Assembly (NCBI GenBank): GCA_963773765.1
Contig: CAVZCC010000001.1
Location: forward strand, 868,001 to 932,000
Length of the DNA: 64,000 bases
Source of the DNA: CAVZCC01 sp963773765
GTDB taxonomy: Bacteria; Actinomycetota; Acidimicrobiia; Acidimicrobiales; Microtrichaceae
Direction: 5' to 3'
The translations under genes and the position numbers were made by a program. The first letter of the stretch is position 1. Each line of letters begins with the position of its first letter. Below, one piece after another: positions 42,784 to 51,698 of the stretch. A model generated the notes under the pieces. That model had not been told where the DNA came from. It was given only the letters and a program-made list of their open reading frames with translations, and searched no databases.

Positions 42784-43655
42784 CGTCCCTGCTGCTCGCC
42801 ACCCTCGCCGCCGTCGGCACCTTCCTCCTGGTCGTGCCCGCCCGCCGGGACCACGAGGGAAGGACCGTCGCAGGGGCGGCGGCCACCACCGCACACCGCC
42901 GGGCCACCGCCGCACTCCGCCAGGCCGGGCTGGAGTCCATCTCCCCCCGTCAGTTCGTCCTGACCGTCGCGACCACCGCGCTCACCGCCGGCGCCCTCAC
43001 CGCCCTGGTCCTCGGACCGGGCGTGGCCTCCGTCCTGGTCGGCCTCCTGGCCGGAACGGCGCCGGTGGCGCACTGGAAGCGGCGTCGTTCCGCAGCCCGG
43101 CGGACCGCCCGCGATGCCTGGCCCGGCCTGATCGAGGAACTGCGGATCCTGGTCGGGCCCATGGGCCGGCCCGTCCCGCAGGCCCTCCTGGAGGTCGGCC
43201 TGCGGGGCCCGGCACCGCTCCGCCCCGCCTTCCTGGCCGCCCAGCGCGAGTGGGTCCTGTCCACCGACTTCGAACGGATGGTGGCGGTGCTCAAGGACCG
43301 GCTGGCCGACCCGACGGCGGACGCAACGTGCGAGACCCTGCTGGTCGTCCAGGAAGTGGGCGGCGAACTGGACCGGCGGCTGGCCGACCTGGCCGACGAC
43401 CGGCGTGCCGACCTCCGGGACCGCCGAGAGGGTGACGCCAAGCAGGCAGGTGCCCGGGTGGCCCGGTGGTTCGTCGTCCTGGTCCCGGCCGGCATGGCCC
43501 TGGCCGGGCTCTCCGTCGGTGACGGACGGGCGGCCTACCGCACGTCGACCGGTCAGGTCCTGGCCGGTGCGGGCATCGCGTTGGTCGTCACCTGCTGGTG
43601 GTGGGCCGGGCGCATCATGCACCTCCCGGAGGACGAGCGGGTGTTCGACCGATGA
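42780..43655 (+). CDS. tadB: TadB-like inner-membrane pilus assembly protein
   Basis: 291 residues, T2SF (GspF) fold. N-terminal span (SLLLATLAAVGTFLLVVPA), a pair of central spans (TVATTALTAGALTALVLGPG; VASVLVGLLAGTAPVAH), the cytoplasmic helical bundle (WPGLIEELRILVGPMGRPVP; EVGGELDRRLADLADDRR) and two C-terminal spans (WFVVLVPAGMALAGLSV; AGAGIALVVTCWWWAG). It forms the platform with TadC. GTG start overlaps the tadA stop (GTGA). Confidence 0.87.
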   Translation: MTSLLLATLAAVGTFLLVVPARRDHEGRTVAGAAATTAHRRATAALRQAGLESISPRQFVLTVATTALTAGALTALVLGPGVASVLVGLLAGTAPVAHWKRRRSAARRTARDAWPGLIEELRILVGPMGRPVPQALLEVGLRGPAPLRPAFLAAQREWVLSTDFERMVAVLKDRLADPTADATCETLLVVQEVGGELDRRLADLADDRRADLRDRREGDAKQAGARVARWFVVLVPAGMALAGLSVGDGRAAYRTSTGQVLAGAGIALVVTCWWWAGRIMHLPEDERVFDR

Positions 43656-44560
43656 GCCCGCTCGAGGTCGTCCTGTTGGGCGTGGCCGGGGTCGGGGCCA
43701 CGCTGGTCCTCGGGGATGCCCCATGGTTCCGGCGCCGCCCGTTGTCCACGCGGCTGCACCCCTACGCGCCGCCGGCCCCGCCCGGAGCGACCGGCACCCC
43801 TTCCCGCTGGTCCCCGGCGGGCGAGGTCCTGGCTCCCCTGGTCCGGGAGGCCACCCACGCAGCCGGTCGGGTCCTCGGAATCACCCAGGGACTCGACCGT
43901 CGCCTGCAGCGGGCTGGACGGGACGACACCCCTGCATCGTTCCGGCTCCGACAGTTGACCCATTCCCTGGTCGGACTCGCCGCCGGGGGCACGCTGGCCC
44001 TGTTGCTCCGGCCCGGGTCCGTGATCGGGATCGCCCTGGTCCTGGGCGTGCCGGCGTTGGCCGTGCTCGTCGACGAGCAGTCGCTCAACGCTGCGACGTC
44101 CGCCCGGGCGCGATCCATCACGCTCGAGCTGCCGGTGGTGGCGGAACAGCTGGCCATCCTGGTCGGGGCAGGATCCTCCCTCCCCGCGGCGCTGGCCCGC
44201 CTCGGCCGTCGGGGACGCGGCGTCGTGGCCCACGACCTGCAACAGGTCTCGCTCCGACTCCGTTCCGGCGTCCCGGAGGACGAGGCGCTGGCCGAATGGG
44301 GCGCCCGGTGCGACGTCGACGCGGTCCGACGCCTGGTCGCCGTGCTGGCGATGCACCGGGAGGCGGGGGACCTCGGGCGCCTGATCGCGAACGAGGCCCG
44401 CTCCACCCGGGCCGAATCCCACCGCGAGCTGGTGGAGTCGATCGAACGGCGGAGCCAGCTGGTCTGGATTCCCGTCACGGTGGCCACGCTCGTGCCCGGG
44501 CTGCTCTTCCTCGCCGTCCCATTCATCTCCGCCCTGTCCCAGGTGACCGGCGGGACCTGA
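43652..44560 (+). CDS. tadC: TadC-like inner-membrane pilus assembly protein
   Basis: 302 residues, second T2SF-type platform protein. Spans at the N-terminus (LEVVLLGVAGVGATLVLG), mid-protein (LTHSLVGLAAGGTLALLL; IGIALVLGVPALAVLVDEQ) and the C-terminus (IPVTVATLVPGLLFLAVPFI); the T2SF helix bundle includes LELPVVAEQLAILVGAGSSL and HREAGDLGRLIANEARSTR. ATG overlaps the tadB stop (ATGA). Paired TadB/TadC are expected for this system. Confidence 0.87.
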   Translation: MSPLEVVLLGVAGVGATLVLGDAPWFRRRPLSTRLHPYAPPAPPGATGTPSRWSPAGEVLAPLVREATHAAGRVLGITQGLDRRLQRAGRDDTPASFRLRQLTHSLVGLAAGGTLALLLRPGSVIGIALVLGVPALAVLVDEQSLNAATSARARSITLELPVVAEQLAILVGAGSSLPAALARLGRRGRGVVAHDLQQVSLRLRSGVPEDEALAEWGARCDVDAVRRLVAVLAMHREAGDLGRLIANEARSTRAESHRELVESIERRSQLVWIPVTVATLVPGLLFLAVPFISALSQVTGGT

Positions 44561-44584
44561 CCGACCACTCCAGGAGGACCAGCC

Positions 44585-44773
44585 ATGCATCAACCCACCA
44601 CGACGGCCCGACCGGACCGACGACGCTCCGAGCGGGCCGAGGGCGTGATCAGCACCGCCATCGCCGTACTGATCGTGGCCTTCCTGGGCATCGCCCTGTG
44701 GAAGGGGTTCGACGTCATGATGAACAGCGCGACGGAGAAGACCCGGAACCAGGTCGAACAGATCGGGAACTGA
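44585..44773 (+). CDS. Flp-like pilin subunit
   Basis: 62 residues: an N-terminal basic leader (TARPDRRRSERAEG), a hydrophobic helix (VISTAIAVLIVAFLGIALW) and a short polar tail (NSATEKTRNQVEQIGN). Size, position between tadC and the TadE-like genes, and leader-helix layout indicate the structural pilin or a small pseudopilin; the exact prepilin cleavage site (after AEG?) is not certain. AGGAGG precedes the ATG with good spacing, the strongest ribosome binding site in the operon, fitting high expression. No prepilin peptidase gene lies in the window. Confidence 0.8.
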   Translation: MHQPTTTARPDRRRSERAEGVISTAIAVLIVAFLGIALWKGFDVMMNSATEKTRNQVEQIGN

Positions 44774-45180
44774 TGCCCGTCGCACGCCGGCCCGAACGCG
44801 GGTCGGGCCTGCTGTCCAGCGCGTTCGGCGTGGCCATCGTGATGTGCTGCGTCGGGGTTGCCGCCAACGTCGCGCTCGGCCTGTGGACCCGCACCACCGT
44901 CGACGCGGTCGCCTACGACGCCGCCCGCGATGTGGCCACCGCGCCGGAGGGCGATGACCTGCAGGCCCGGGCCGGGCGAGCGGTCGAGACCGCCCGTCGC
45001 CTCCTGGGCCCGCACGGCGCCCACACGGAGCTCACGTTCGAGTCGCTCGGGCCCCGGACCGTCGTCCTGCACGTGCGGTCGCCGGGCGTAGCGCTCCTAC
45101 CCCGCCTGGTCCGCGGAGGACCCACCGTCGGCACCCTGGACCGCAGGATCTCCCTGGCCCGGGAGGGTGGTGTCCCATGA
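44773..45180 (+). CDS. TadE-like minor pilin
   Basis: 135 residues. Starts MPVARRPERGSGLLSSAFGV, a short leader with Arg-Gly-Ser-Gly before a hydrophobic segment (FGVAIVMCCVGVAANVALGL), then an extracytoplasmic domain beginning TRTTVDAVAYDAARDVA. This matches TadE-type pseudopilins. ATG overlaps the flp stop (TGATG) and the stop overlaps the next gene by 4 bp, indicating tight translational coupling. Confidence 0.78.
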   Translation: MPVARRPERGSGLLSSAFGVAIVMCCVGVAANVALGLWTRTTVDAVAYDAARDVATAPEGDDLQARAGRAVETARRLLGPHGAHTELTFESLGPRTVVLHVRSPGVALLPRLVRGGPTVGTLDRRISLAREGGVP

Positions 45181-45638
45181 GCAGGGGCGAACGTGGCGTG
45201 GTGGCCGGGCTCGACGGCCTGGTGTTCGGACTGCTCGTGATGGTCGCCGGCACCCTCCTCATCGTGAACGCCTGGGCCGTCATCGACAGCCGCACCGCGC
45301 TCGACGGCGCGGCGAGGGAGTACCTGCGCAGCTACACGAGGGCCGGGGACCCCGGAACTGCGCGGTCGTCCGGCGCAGCGGCCGTGACGGCGTTCCTGGC
45401 CGGCCGAGGCATGGACCCGGCCGCGGTCCGCACGGCACACCCGGACCCGACGACGTTCGGACCGTGCGCGGCGGCGACCGTGGAGCTGTCACTTGTGGTC
45501 CCGGTGGCCAGCGTGCCCTTCGTCGGCGGGTTCGGGTCCACCACCGTGCGCGTGACGGGCACCGAGCTCGTCGACGCCCACCGGGAGGTGATTCCCGGTG
45601 CCGCATTCGATCCCGACAGCACGGAGTGCGCGGGCTGA
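45177..45638 (+). CDS. TadE/TadF-like pseudopilin
   Basis: 153 residues. N-terminal RGERGVVAGLDGLVFGLLVM with one long span, then NAWAVIDSRTALDGAAREYL, the usual TadE/F amphipathic helix, and a beta-rich extracytoplasmic region with two Cys (GPCAAATVEL; DSTECAG) that could form a disulphide. Second of three successive minor pilin-like genes; ends inside the start of the next gene (41-bp overlap). Confidence 0.75.
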   Translation: MSRGERGVVAGLDGLVFGLLVMVAGTLLIVNAWAVIDSRTALDGAAREYLRSYTRAGDPGTARSSGAAAVTAFLAGRGMDPAAVRTAHPDPTTFGPCAAATVELSLVVPVASVPFVGGFGSTTVRVTGTELVDAHREVIPGAAFDPDSTECAG

Positions 45639-46047
45639 GGTCGGCGAGCGCGGCACGGCGCTGGTGATGGTCCCGGCCCTGGCACTGGTCCTGGTGGTCC
45701 TCGGCGCCGTCGCGATCGACCTGGCCGTGGCCCACGCCGCCCAACGGTCGGCGGTGCGGGTCGCCACCGCCGCGGCCGACGACGCCGCAGGGATGATCGA
45801 CCGTCGGGCGGTCCAGCTGGACGGGGTCGTGCGGATCGATCCGGTCGCCGCCGACCTGGTGGCCCGGGCCAGGATCCGCACCGCGGACCTCCCGGGCCCG
45901 GTGGAAGGGGTGGAGGTGCACTCCGACGCCTCGTCCGTGGAGGTCGTGCTCCGCGTCCGGGTGCCCCACGTGTTCCTCGACGCCGTCCCCGGAGGCCCCG
46001 GTTCGGGAACCGTGCCCATCCGCGTGCGGGCCCGGATGACACCGTGA
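45598..46047 (+). CDS. TadG/TadE-like pilus assembly protein
   Basis: 149 residues. Leader SARAEVGERGTALVMVPALA leads to a span (LALVLVVLGAVAIDLAVAHA) followed by QRSAVRVATAAADDAAGMID, typical of Flp-associated TadG/TadE-like proteins, and a small extracytoplasmic domain. The GTG at 45598 lies inside the previous gene; the 3' end overlaps the pseudokinase gene by 4 bp. Confidence 0.72.
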   Translation: MPHSIPTARSARAEVGERGTALVMVPALALVLVVLGAVAIDLAVAHAAQRSAVRVATAAADDAAGMIDRRAVQLDGVVRIDPVAADLVARARIRTADLPGPVEGVEVHSDASSVEVVLRVRVPHVFLDAVPGGPGSGTVPIRVRARMTP

Positions 46048-47249
46048 GCGGCGACGTCACCCTCGAGCCGACAGCCGGGGACGGTGCGCCACCGGGCTGG
46101 CGGCGGGCGGCGGACACTCCGACGGTGCGGCGGGAGGCCTCCGCCGACGGCGCGGTCGTGGTCAAGGCCGCGTCCGGTCCGGGGCGCGACCGGCTCCGCC
46201 ACGAGGCGGTGGTCCTGCGCGTGCTCCGGGGACAGCGGCTGGTTCGGCTCGTCGAGCTCCGGGAGGACGACCGACGGACGACCCTGGTCATGGCGGACGC
46301 GGGCAGCACATCGCTCGACGCCCTCGCCGGCGACGCCGCCCGGACGGCTGCCGCGCTGTCCGCCACCTGTGAGGCGGTGGCATCGCTGCACGCAGCCGGG
46401 TGGTCCCACGGCGCCCTCGAGACCACCCACGTGCTGGTCGGCCCACGGGACCGGATCCGCCTGTGCTCGCTGTCCCGGGCCCGCACGCTGGCTGAGCACC
46501 CGTCGGGCCGCGACGGGGACCGGGCCGCGCTGCTCCGCCTGGTCGAGTCCTGCACCGGGGCCCGGCCGATCCGGTCAGGTCCGGTGGAGGCCTGGCGGTG
46601 GCGGCGCTTCGCCCGTCGGTTGGCGGCGCGCACCGACCGCCTCCCGGACGGACCCGACCCGCGCTCACTCGGCAGGATCATCCGGGGATGCGCCCCCCGA
46701 CGGCACGGGGCCCGGACCGGCCGGGCCCGACGCGTCCGGCGGACCGTCGGTGCGGTGGCCGCCATGGCGGTCGGCCTCGTCGGCGCGCTGGTGGCCCTCG
46801 CCCTGGCCACGGCGGACGGACGCCCGGACGAACCGGCGCGACCGTCCGTCGCCGCCCGACGGACAGTGACCACCTCGCCGGCCCAGCGGTGCCCACCCCG
46901 CCTCCCTCCCGGGCCTGGCTTCGATCCGTCCGGGTGTCCCGGGCCGGTCCAGGTCGACGGCACCACCGTGCGCACCGCGGACCTGACCTTCCGGGTGGGC
47001 CGACCGGGCGACGTCGTGGTGGTGGCCGACGCCGACTGCGACGGCACGTCCACCGTGACCGTGCTGCGGCCCGGGACCGGCGAGACCTTCGACTTCCCCC
47101 TCTGGGCCGACGAGGACGGACCCGCCACCGCAACGCTCACCACGGTGGTGGCCGGGGCGGTGACCCTCCGGCCCCCAACGGGCCGGTGCGGGCCGGTCCG
47201 GATCGTCCTGGCCGACGGCACCGAACGAGCCCTGGGAGGCACCCCATGA
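46044..47249 (+). CDS. Membrane pseudokinase-like protein of the Tad operon
   Basis: 401 residues. The N-terminal half looks like a shrunken protein-kinase fold: AVVVKAASG with a candidate ATP-lysine (K41), RHEAVVLRVLRG with a helix-C Glu, then TLVMADAGSTSLDAL. The catalytic loop reads WSHGALETTHVLVG instead of HRDLKxxN, so the catalytic Asp is missing, and the DFG position reads CSLSR. A single span (TVGAVAAMAVGLVGALVALA) precedes an extracytoplasmic C-terminal domain with four Cys (QRCPPRLPPG, DPSGCPGP, ADADCDGT, TGRCGPV). Likely a non-catalytic ATP or partner-binding sensor coupled to pilus production; function inferred only. Confidence 0.75.
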   Translation: MSGDVTLEPTAGDGAPPGWRRAADTPTVRREASADGAVVVKAASGPGRDRLRHEAVVLRVLRGQRLVRLVELREDDRRTTLVMADAGSTSLDALAGDAARTAAALSATCEAVASLHAAGWSHGALETTHVLVGPRDRIRLCSLSRARTLAEHPSGRDGDRAALLRLVESCTGARPIRSGPVEAWRWRRFARRLAARTDRLPDGPDPRSLGRIIRGCAPRRHGARTGRARRVRRTVGAVAAMAVGLVGALVALALATADGRPDEPARPSVAARRTVTTSPAQRCPPRLPPGPGFDPSGCPGPVQVDGTTVRTADLTFRVGRPGDVVVVADADCDGTSTVTVLRPGTGETFDFPLWADEDGPATATLTTVVAGAVTLRPPTGRCGPVRIVLADGTERALGGTP

Positions 47250-48023
47250 ACCGCAGCACCGCCCCGACCGGTGGCACCGCCACCGCCGCACGCCGCCTGC
47301 TGACCGCCCTGGCCGGCGAGGCCGGCCTCCTGGCCGTGCTGGTGGTGGTGGGCCGGGACCACCCGGGATCCCCTCCCCTGACCGGCTGGGCCGGCGGCTC
47401 CCTGCGGCCGGTGGGTGGCGGCCCGGGAGCCACTGGATGCCGCCGCCGGCATCGGAAGGCACCTCGCGATCGCGCTGGCCGCCTACGTTGTGGGCGTGAC
47501 CCTGCTGCACCTGCTGGCCGTGATCACGCGCGGCCACCGCCTGCGGCGGGTCGCCGCCGTGCTCGGGCCGCAGTTCCTGGTCGGCCTCGCCGCCACCGCC
47601 ACCATCGGCACCGGGCCGGCGCTGGCCGCGGAGTCGCCGGCCGACCCGCTGCCGGTGGCGTCGGGGGCCGGGGCGACCATGGAGGTGGTCGATCCCGACG
47701 CCGGACCCACTGCCGCGGCCACCGGGATCCGGACGTCGCTGCCGTGGGCGCAGGGGCCAGCCCAGCCGGCACCCGGGGGCCAGGTCCCCGAACCGCCGCC
47801 GCCCCCGCCGCCGACGCAGGTCAACCGTGACGTGGTGGTGCAGCCGGGCGACAGCATGTGGAGCATCGCCCGACACGAGCTGCGGGGACGGCTGGGACGC
47901 CCGCCCACGAACGCGGAGGTCGACCCCTACTGGCGCAGCCTGATCGAGGCCAACCGGGACCGCCTGGTGGAACCCGGGAACCCCGACCTGATCCACCCGG
48001 GCCAGACGTTCACGCTGCCCTGA
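47246..48023 (+). CDS. LysM-domain membrane protein ending the Tad operon (one frameshift)
   Basis: About 258 residues after correction. From ATG 47246: a membrane span (LTALAGEAGLLAVLVVVG), then a frame change at about 47411-47416 (GGTGGGTGGCGG, one base too many) into HLAIALAAYVVGVTLLHLLA, a third hydrophobic stretch (GPQFLVGLAATATIGTGPAL), a Pro-rich linker (EPPPPPPPTQ) and a C-terminal LysM domain (VVVQPGDSMWSIARHELRG; PYWRSLIEANRDRL; DLIHPGQTFTL). LysM binds peptidoglycan. Such two-span LysM proteins often close actinobacterial Tad operons. ATG overlaps the previous stop. Confidence 0.8.
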
Positions 48024-48036
48024 GCGTCGGTGTCGC

Positions 48037-48504
48037 TCACTTGGGGATGACGTTCACCGGCGTGCCCCGGGGCACCCACTGGTAGATGTAGCGGGCGTCC
48101 TCGTCGGACATGCGGATGCAGCCGTGTGACACGGCCCGCTGGCCCAGCGGCGTGCTGAGCGCGGTGTTGCCCTTGCGGGGGATGCCGTGGAACCCGATGC
48201 CGCCGTTGAACCGGGTCATCCACTGCATGCGCACCTTCGGATCGGAGGTGGCGGTGGTCCACTCCGACCTGGTGGTCACCGCGAACCGACCCAGCGGGGT
48301 CCGTCCGCCGCGACCGGAGGAGATGGGGATCTCCCGCATCAGCGACCCGTCCGAGCCGTACACGTAGGCCCGCTGCAGCTTGATCGACACGTCGATCCGG
48401 GCCGGGACCACCCCGTCCTGGGCGCCGGCCGGGCTGCTGCCCACACCCACCAGGGCGATGGCGGCCACGAAGCACATCACGACGGCACGTCTCACGTTGG
48501 TCAT
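48037..48504 (-). CDS. L,D-transpeptidase (YkuD domain)
   Basis: 155 residues. A Sec signal peptide (MTNVRRAVVMCFVAAIALVG, cleavage after AGA), then a YkuD catalytic domain: IDVSIKLQRAYVYGSDG, GGRTPLGRFAV, GIGFHGIPRKGNTALSTPLG and the active-site Cys in RAVSHGCIRMSDED. It makes 3-3 cross-links in peptidoglycan or attaches proteins to it. GAGG lies about 11 nt before ATG 48504; the frame is open upstream without coding character. Short (no extra binding domain). Divergent from the aminotransferase gene over 266 bp. Confidence 0.92.
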   Translation of the reverse strand: MTNVRRAVVMCFVAAIALVGVGSSPAGAQDGVVPARIDVSIKLQRAYVYGSDGSLMREIPISSGRGGRTPLGRFAVTTRSEWTTATSDPKVRMQWMTRFNGGIGFHGIPRKGNTALSTPLGQRAVSHGCIRMSDEDARYIYQWVPRGTPVNVIPK

Positions 48505-48770
48505 CTCTGGAATGCCTCCTCGGCGCTGGATCCTCTGTGGTGTCCCAACCCGGTTCCGGCCACCTGGTTCCCGCCAGTGTGCCGTGTGGAATCGGGGATC
48601 CCATGCCCTGCAACCCCCAGATTCTGTCTCTTGTGGCCTCACGGTCCAAGTCGGCGCACCTCGGCCCGGTTGGTCCCCGCACGGCGATCGGGCTTGAATG
48701 CGCCTTCCCCTGACGGCGCGGGTTAATGTCGCCCGCACACCGGCATCCCACAGAAAGGCACGCTGGCAAC

Positions 48771-49878
48771 ATGCGCGTCCCCGCAGCAGCGATCTCCTTC
48801 CCCGACGAAGACCGGGAGGAGATCCTCCGCCAGATCGACGAGTGCCTCCGGACCGGACAGCTCACCCTGGGTGCCATCGGACGCGACCTGGAGGCGGCCT
48901 TCGCCGCCGTCCACGGCACCGCCCACGCCATCTCGGTCAGCTCCGGCACCAGTGCCATCGAGATCCCCCTCCGGGTCCTGGGGTGCCAGGGCAAGGAGGT
49001 CCTGGTCCAGGCCAACACGTTCTTCGCCACCGCGGCAGCCACCATCGCCGCCGGCGCCAGCGTGAGGTTCGTGGACTGCGACCCCGCCACCATGGCCATG
49101 GACCCCGCCGCACTGGAGGCCGCCATCGGGCCGAACACCGCCGGCGTGGTGGTGGTGCACATCGGCGGCCTGGTCACCCCGGACATCGCCGACATCCAGC
49201 GCATCTGCGACGAGCACGGCCTGTGGCTGTTCGAGGACGCGGCCCACGCCCACGGCAGCTCGCTGGACGGGACCATGGCCGGCACGTTCGGCGTGGCGGG
49301 ATCGTTCTCCTTCTACCCCACCAAGGTCATCGCCGGCGGTGAGGGCGGCATGATCATCACCGACGACGACCACATGGCCGACGAGGCCCGCATCTACCGG
49401 GACCAGGGCAAGGCGTCGTTCCTGACCAACGACCACACCCGCCTCGGCTACAACTGGCGCATGAGCGAGCCCCATGCGGCCATCGCGCTGAGCCAGCTCA
49501 AGCGGCTGGACCAGTTCGTGGCCCACCGCCGCCACGTGGCCGCCCGCTACGACGAGCTCCTCGCCGACGGGCCCGTCCGGCCCCTCGCCATCCCCGGCCA
49601 ACGCCTTCAGCAACTTCTACAAGTACGTGGCGTTCCTGCCCGACGGCGCCGACCGCACCACGGTCAAGAAGCGCCTGCGGGAGGAGTTCGAGGTCGGGTT
49701 GTCGGGCGAGGTCTACGACACGCCGCTGCACCTGCAGAGCGTGTTCGAGCCCTGGGCCGACGGGCCGCTGCCCGGCGCGGAGGAGCTCTGCGCCCGCCAC
49801 GTCTGCCTGCCCGTCTCGGCGGTCATGACCGACGACCAGGTCGACCTGGTCGTCTCCGCCCTCCAGGAGGTCCTGTGA
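48771..49878 (+). CDS. DegT/DnrJ/EryC1/StrS-family sugar aminotransferase (one frameshift)
   Basis: PLP enzyme making amino sugars from keto-sugar nucleotides; about 368 residues after correction. Seen: AISVSSGTSAIEIPLRVLG, QANTFFATAAATIAAGA, LFEDAAHAHGSSLDG and the PLP-lysine region SFYPTKVIAGGEGGMI, then LGYNWRMSEPHAAIALSQL. The frame breaks at about 49593-49598: CATCCCCGGCC has one C too many; without it LAIP joins ANAFSNFYKYVAFLPDG. AAAGG lies upstream of ATG. First gene of a sugar locus; its stop overlaps the epimerase GTG by 4 bp. Confidence 0.9.
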
Positions 49879-50825
49879 CCACAACCGTCGCCGTCACCGG
49901 CGGGTCCGGCTTCATCGGCTCCAACGTCGTGGACGCCCTCGTCGGTGCCGGCCGCCACGTCCGGGTGCTCGACACCACGCGCCCGCACCGCGACGACGTG
50001 GAGTGGCTGCCGGTGGACATCCTGGACGTGGACGCACTGTCGTCCGCCGTCGAGGGGACCGAGGCCACGTTCCACCTGGCCGCCATGGCGGACGTGAACG
50101 ACATCTTCGCTGATCCGTCCCGGGCCATCGCCGTCAACATCCAGGGCACGGTCAACGTGCTGGAGGCGGCACGGCGCACGGAGGCCGGTCGCGTGGTGCT
50201 GGCCTCCACCGTGTGGGTCTACGGCGCCACCACCGGCGACGTCGTGGACGAGACCACGCCGTTCGAGCCGGACACCGACCGTCACCTCTACGTGACCACC
50301 AAGATCGCGTCGGAGTTCGCGTGCCGGGACTTCCACACGCTGTACGGCCGCCCCTACACCGTGCTGCGCTACGGGATCCCCTACGGCCCCCGCATGCGTG
50401 AGACCACGGTGATGTCCGCGTTCTTCCGCCGGGCCCTGGCCGGCGAGGCCCTCACCATCGACGGCGACGGCATGCAGGCCCGCAACTTCATCTACGTGGA
50501 GGACCTGGCCCGGGCCCACCTGCTGGCCCTGCTGCCGCAGGCCGAGAACCAGGTCATCAACGTGGACGGCCCGGCCCCGGTCACCATCCGCCAGGTGGCC
50601 GAGCTCACCGCGGAGCTGGTCGGCGGCACCGAGGTCACCTTCGGTCCGTCCCGCCCCGGCGACATCGCCAACCGCACCGTGCTGAACGACAAGGCGCGCA
50701 CCCTCCTCGGATGGGAGCCCAAGGTGGGCATCGAGGAAGGCATGCGCCGCACCTTCGACTGGTACGTGGCCAGCCGGGCCACGCAGGCCGAACGCCGCTT
50801 CGGCGGCGCGAGCGCAGGGAGCTGA
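49875..50825 (+). CDS. NAD-dependent epimerase/dehydratase (extended SDR)
   Basis: 316 residues. NAD-binding VTGGSGFIGSNVVDAL at the N-terminus, TFHLAAMADVNDIFADP, catalytic region VLASTVWVYGAT with the Ser/Thr, and YVTTKIASEFACRDF: the usual YxxxK is YVTTK here, so Tyr and Lys are present. VLRYGIPYGPRM and NFIYVEDLARAHLLAL complete the nucleotide-sugar epimerase signature. GTG 49875 follows CAGGAGG. Supplies a modified nucleotide sugar together with the upstream aminotransferase. Confidence 0.93.
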   Translation: MTTTVAVTGGSGFIGSNVVDALVGAGRHVRVLDTTRPHRDDVEWLPVDILDVDALSSAVEGTEATFHLAAMADVNDIFADPSRAIAVNIQGTVNVLEAARRTEAGRVVLASTVWVYGATTGDVVDETTPFEPDTDRHLYVTTKIASEFACRDFHTLYGRPYTVLRYGIPYGPRMRETTVMSAFFRRALAGEALTIDGDGMQARNFIYVEDLARAHLLALLPQAENQVINVDGPAPVTIRQVAELTAELVGGTEVTFGPSRPGDIANRTVLNDKARTLLGWEPKVGIEEGMRRTFDWYVASRATQAERRFGGASAGS

Positions 50826-50828
50826 CCC

Positions 50829-51673
50829 ATGACCACCACCCCCGCCGCGCCCGACGCGTCGCCGTCGTGCCCGCGTACAACGAGGAGCCCACCGTCGGCG
50901 ACGTGCTGGGCAAGCTCTACGGCTACGTGGACGAGCTGGTGGTGGTGGACGACGGCTCCACCGACGGCACCCGGTCCGAGATCGAACGGTTCCTGCCCGG
51001 CCGCCCCGGCGCCCGCATGCTGGTCCACGAGGTCAACCAGGGCATGAGCGAGGCCTACTACCTGGCCTTCGGCGACCTCCGCCGCCGCCTGGAGGCAGGC
51101 GAGCTGTCCCCGGACGACTTCATCTACACCATCGACGCCGACGGCCAGCACGAACTGGCCGTCCTGGAGGACCTCCACCGCCAGATGGCCGACGAGGGCC
51201 TGGACGCCCTCCTGGTCCAGCGGGACCTGTCCACCTACCCGCCCTACAAGCAGGTCGGGAACTGGGTCATGAGCACCTGGGCCACCATCTGGGCCGGCGG
51301 CGTGGCCCTCAAGGACGTGGAGTCCGGCTACCGCATCTTCCGGCTCGGTGCGCTGGCCGACGCCCTGGACTACTACCAGGGCTACAAGTACTCCGAGACC
51401 GTCGAGGTCGCCGTGGTGCTGTGCCGGCTGGGCTACAAGGTCCGCAACGACGTGGTGGTCCCGGTGCCGGTGTTCCGGTCCCGCACCCGCATGAAGGACG
51501 TCGTCATCGACCTGGCCGCCATCCCCGCCGCCGCCTTCCGGGTCACCCTCAAGCGACCCAAGAGCCAGCCGGTGCCCAGCCTGGTGCCGCCGGTGGCCGT
51601 GTCGGCCGGCCTGGCCGCGCTGGCGCTGTCGCCGCTGCTGGTGGCACGCCGCCTGCTGCGCCGCTCCCGCTGA
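50829..51673 (+). CDS. GT2-family glycosyltransferase (one frameshift near the start)
   Basis: About 281 residues. GT-A fold transferase resembling dolichyl/polyprenyl-phosphate sugar synthases: VAVVPAYNEEPTVGDVLGKL, VVVDDGSTDGTRSEIERF, FIYTIDADGQHELAVLEDL (DxD in DADGQ) and ALKDVESGYRIFRLGAL. The C-terminus has a hydrophobic span (AVSAGLAALALSPLLVA). The ATG at 50829 is in another frame than the body; the shift lies at about 50838-50852, in or after the run of five C, where one base appears to be missing (845 bp, one short of 282 codons). Confidence 0.88.
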
Positions 51674-51698
51674 CGGCACGGACCCCGAACGCGTCCCG

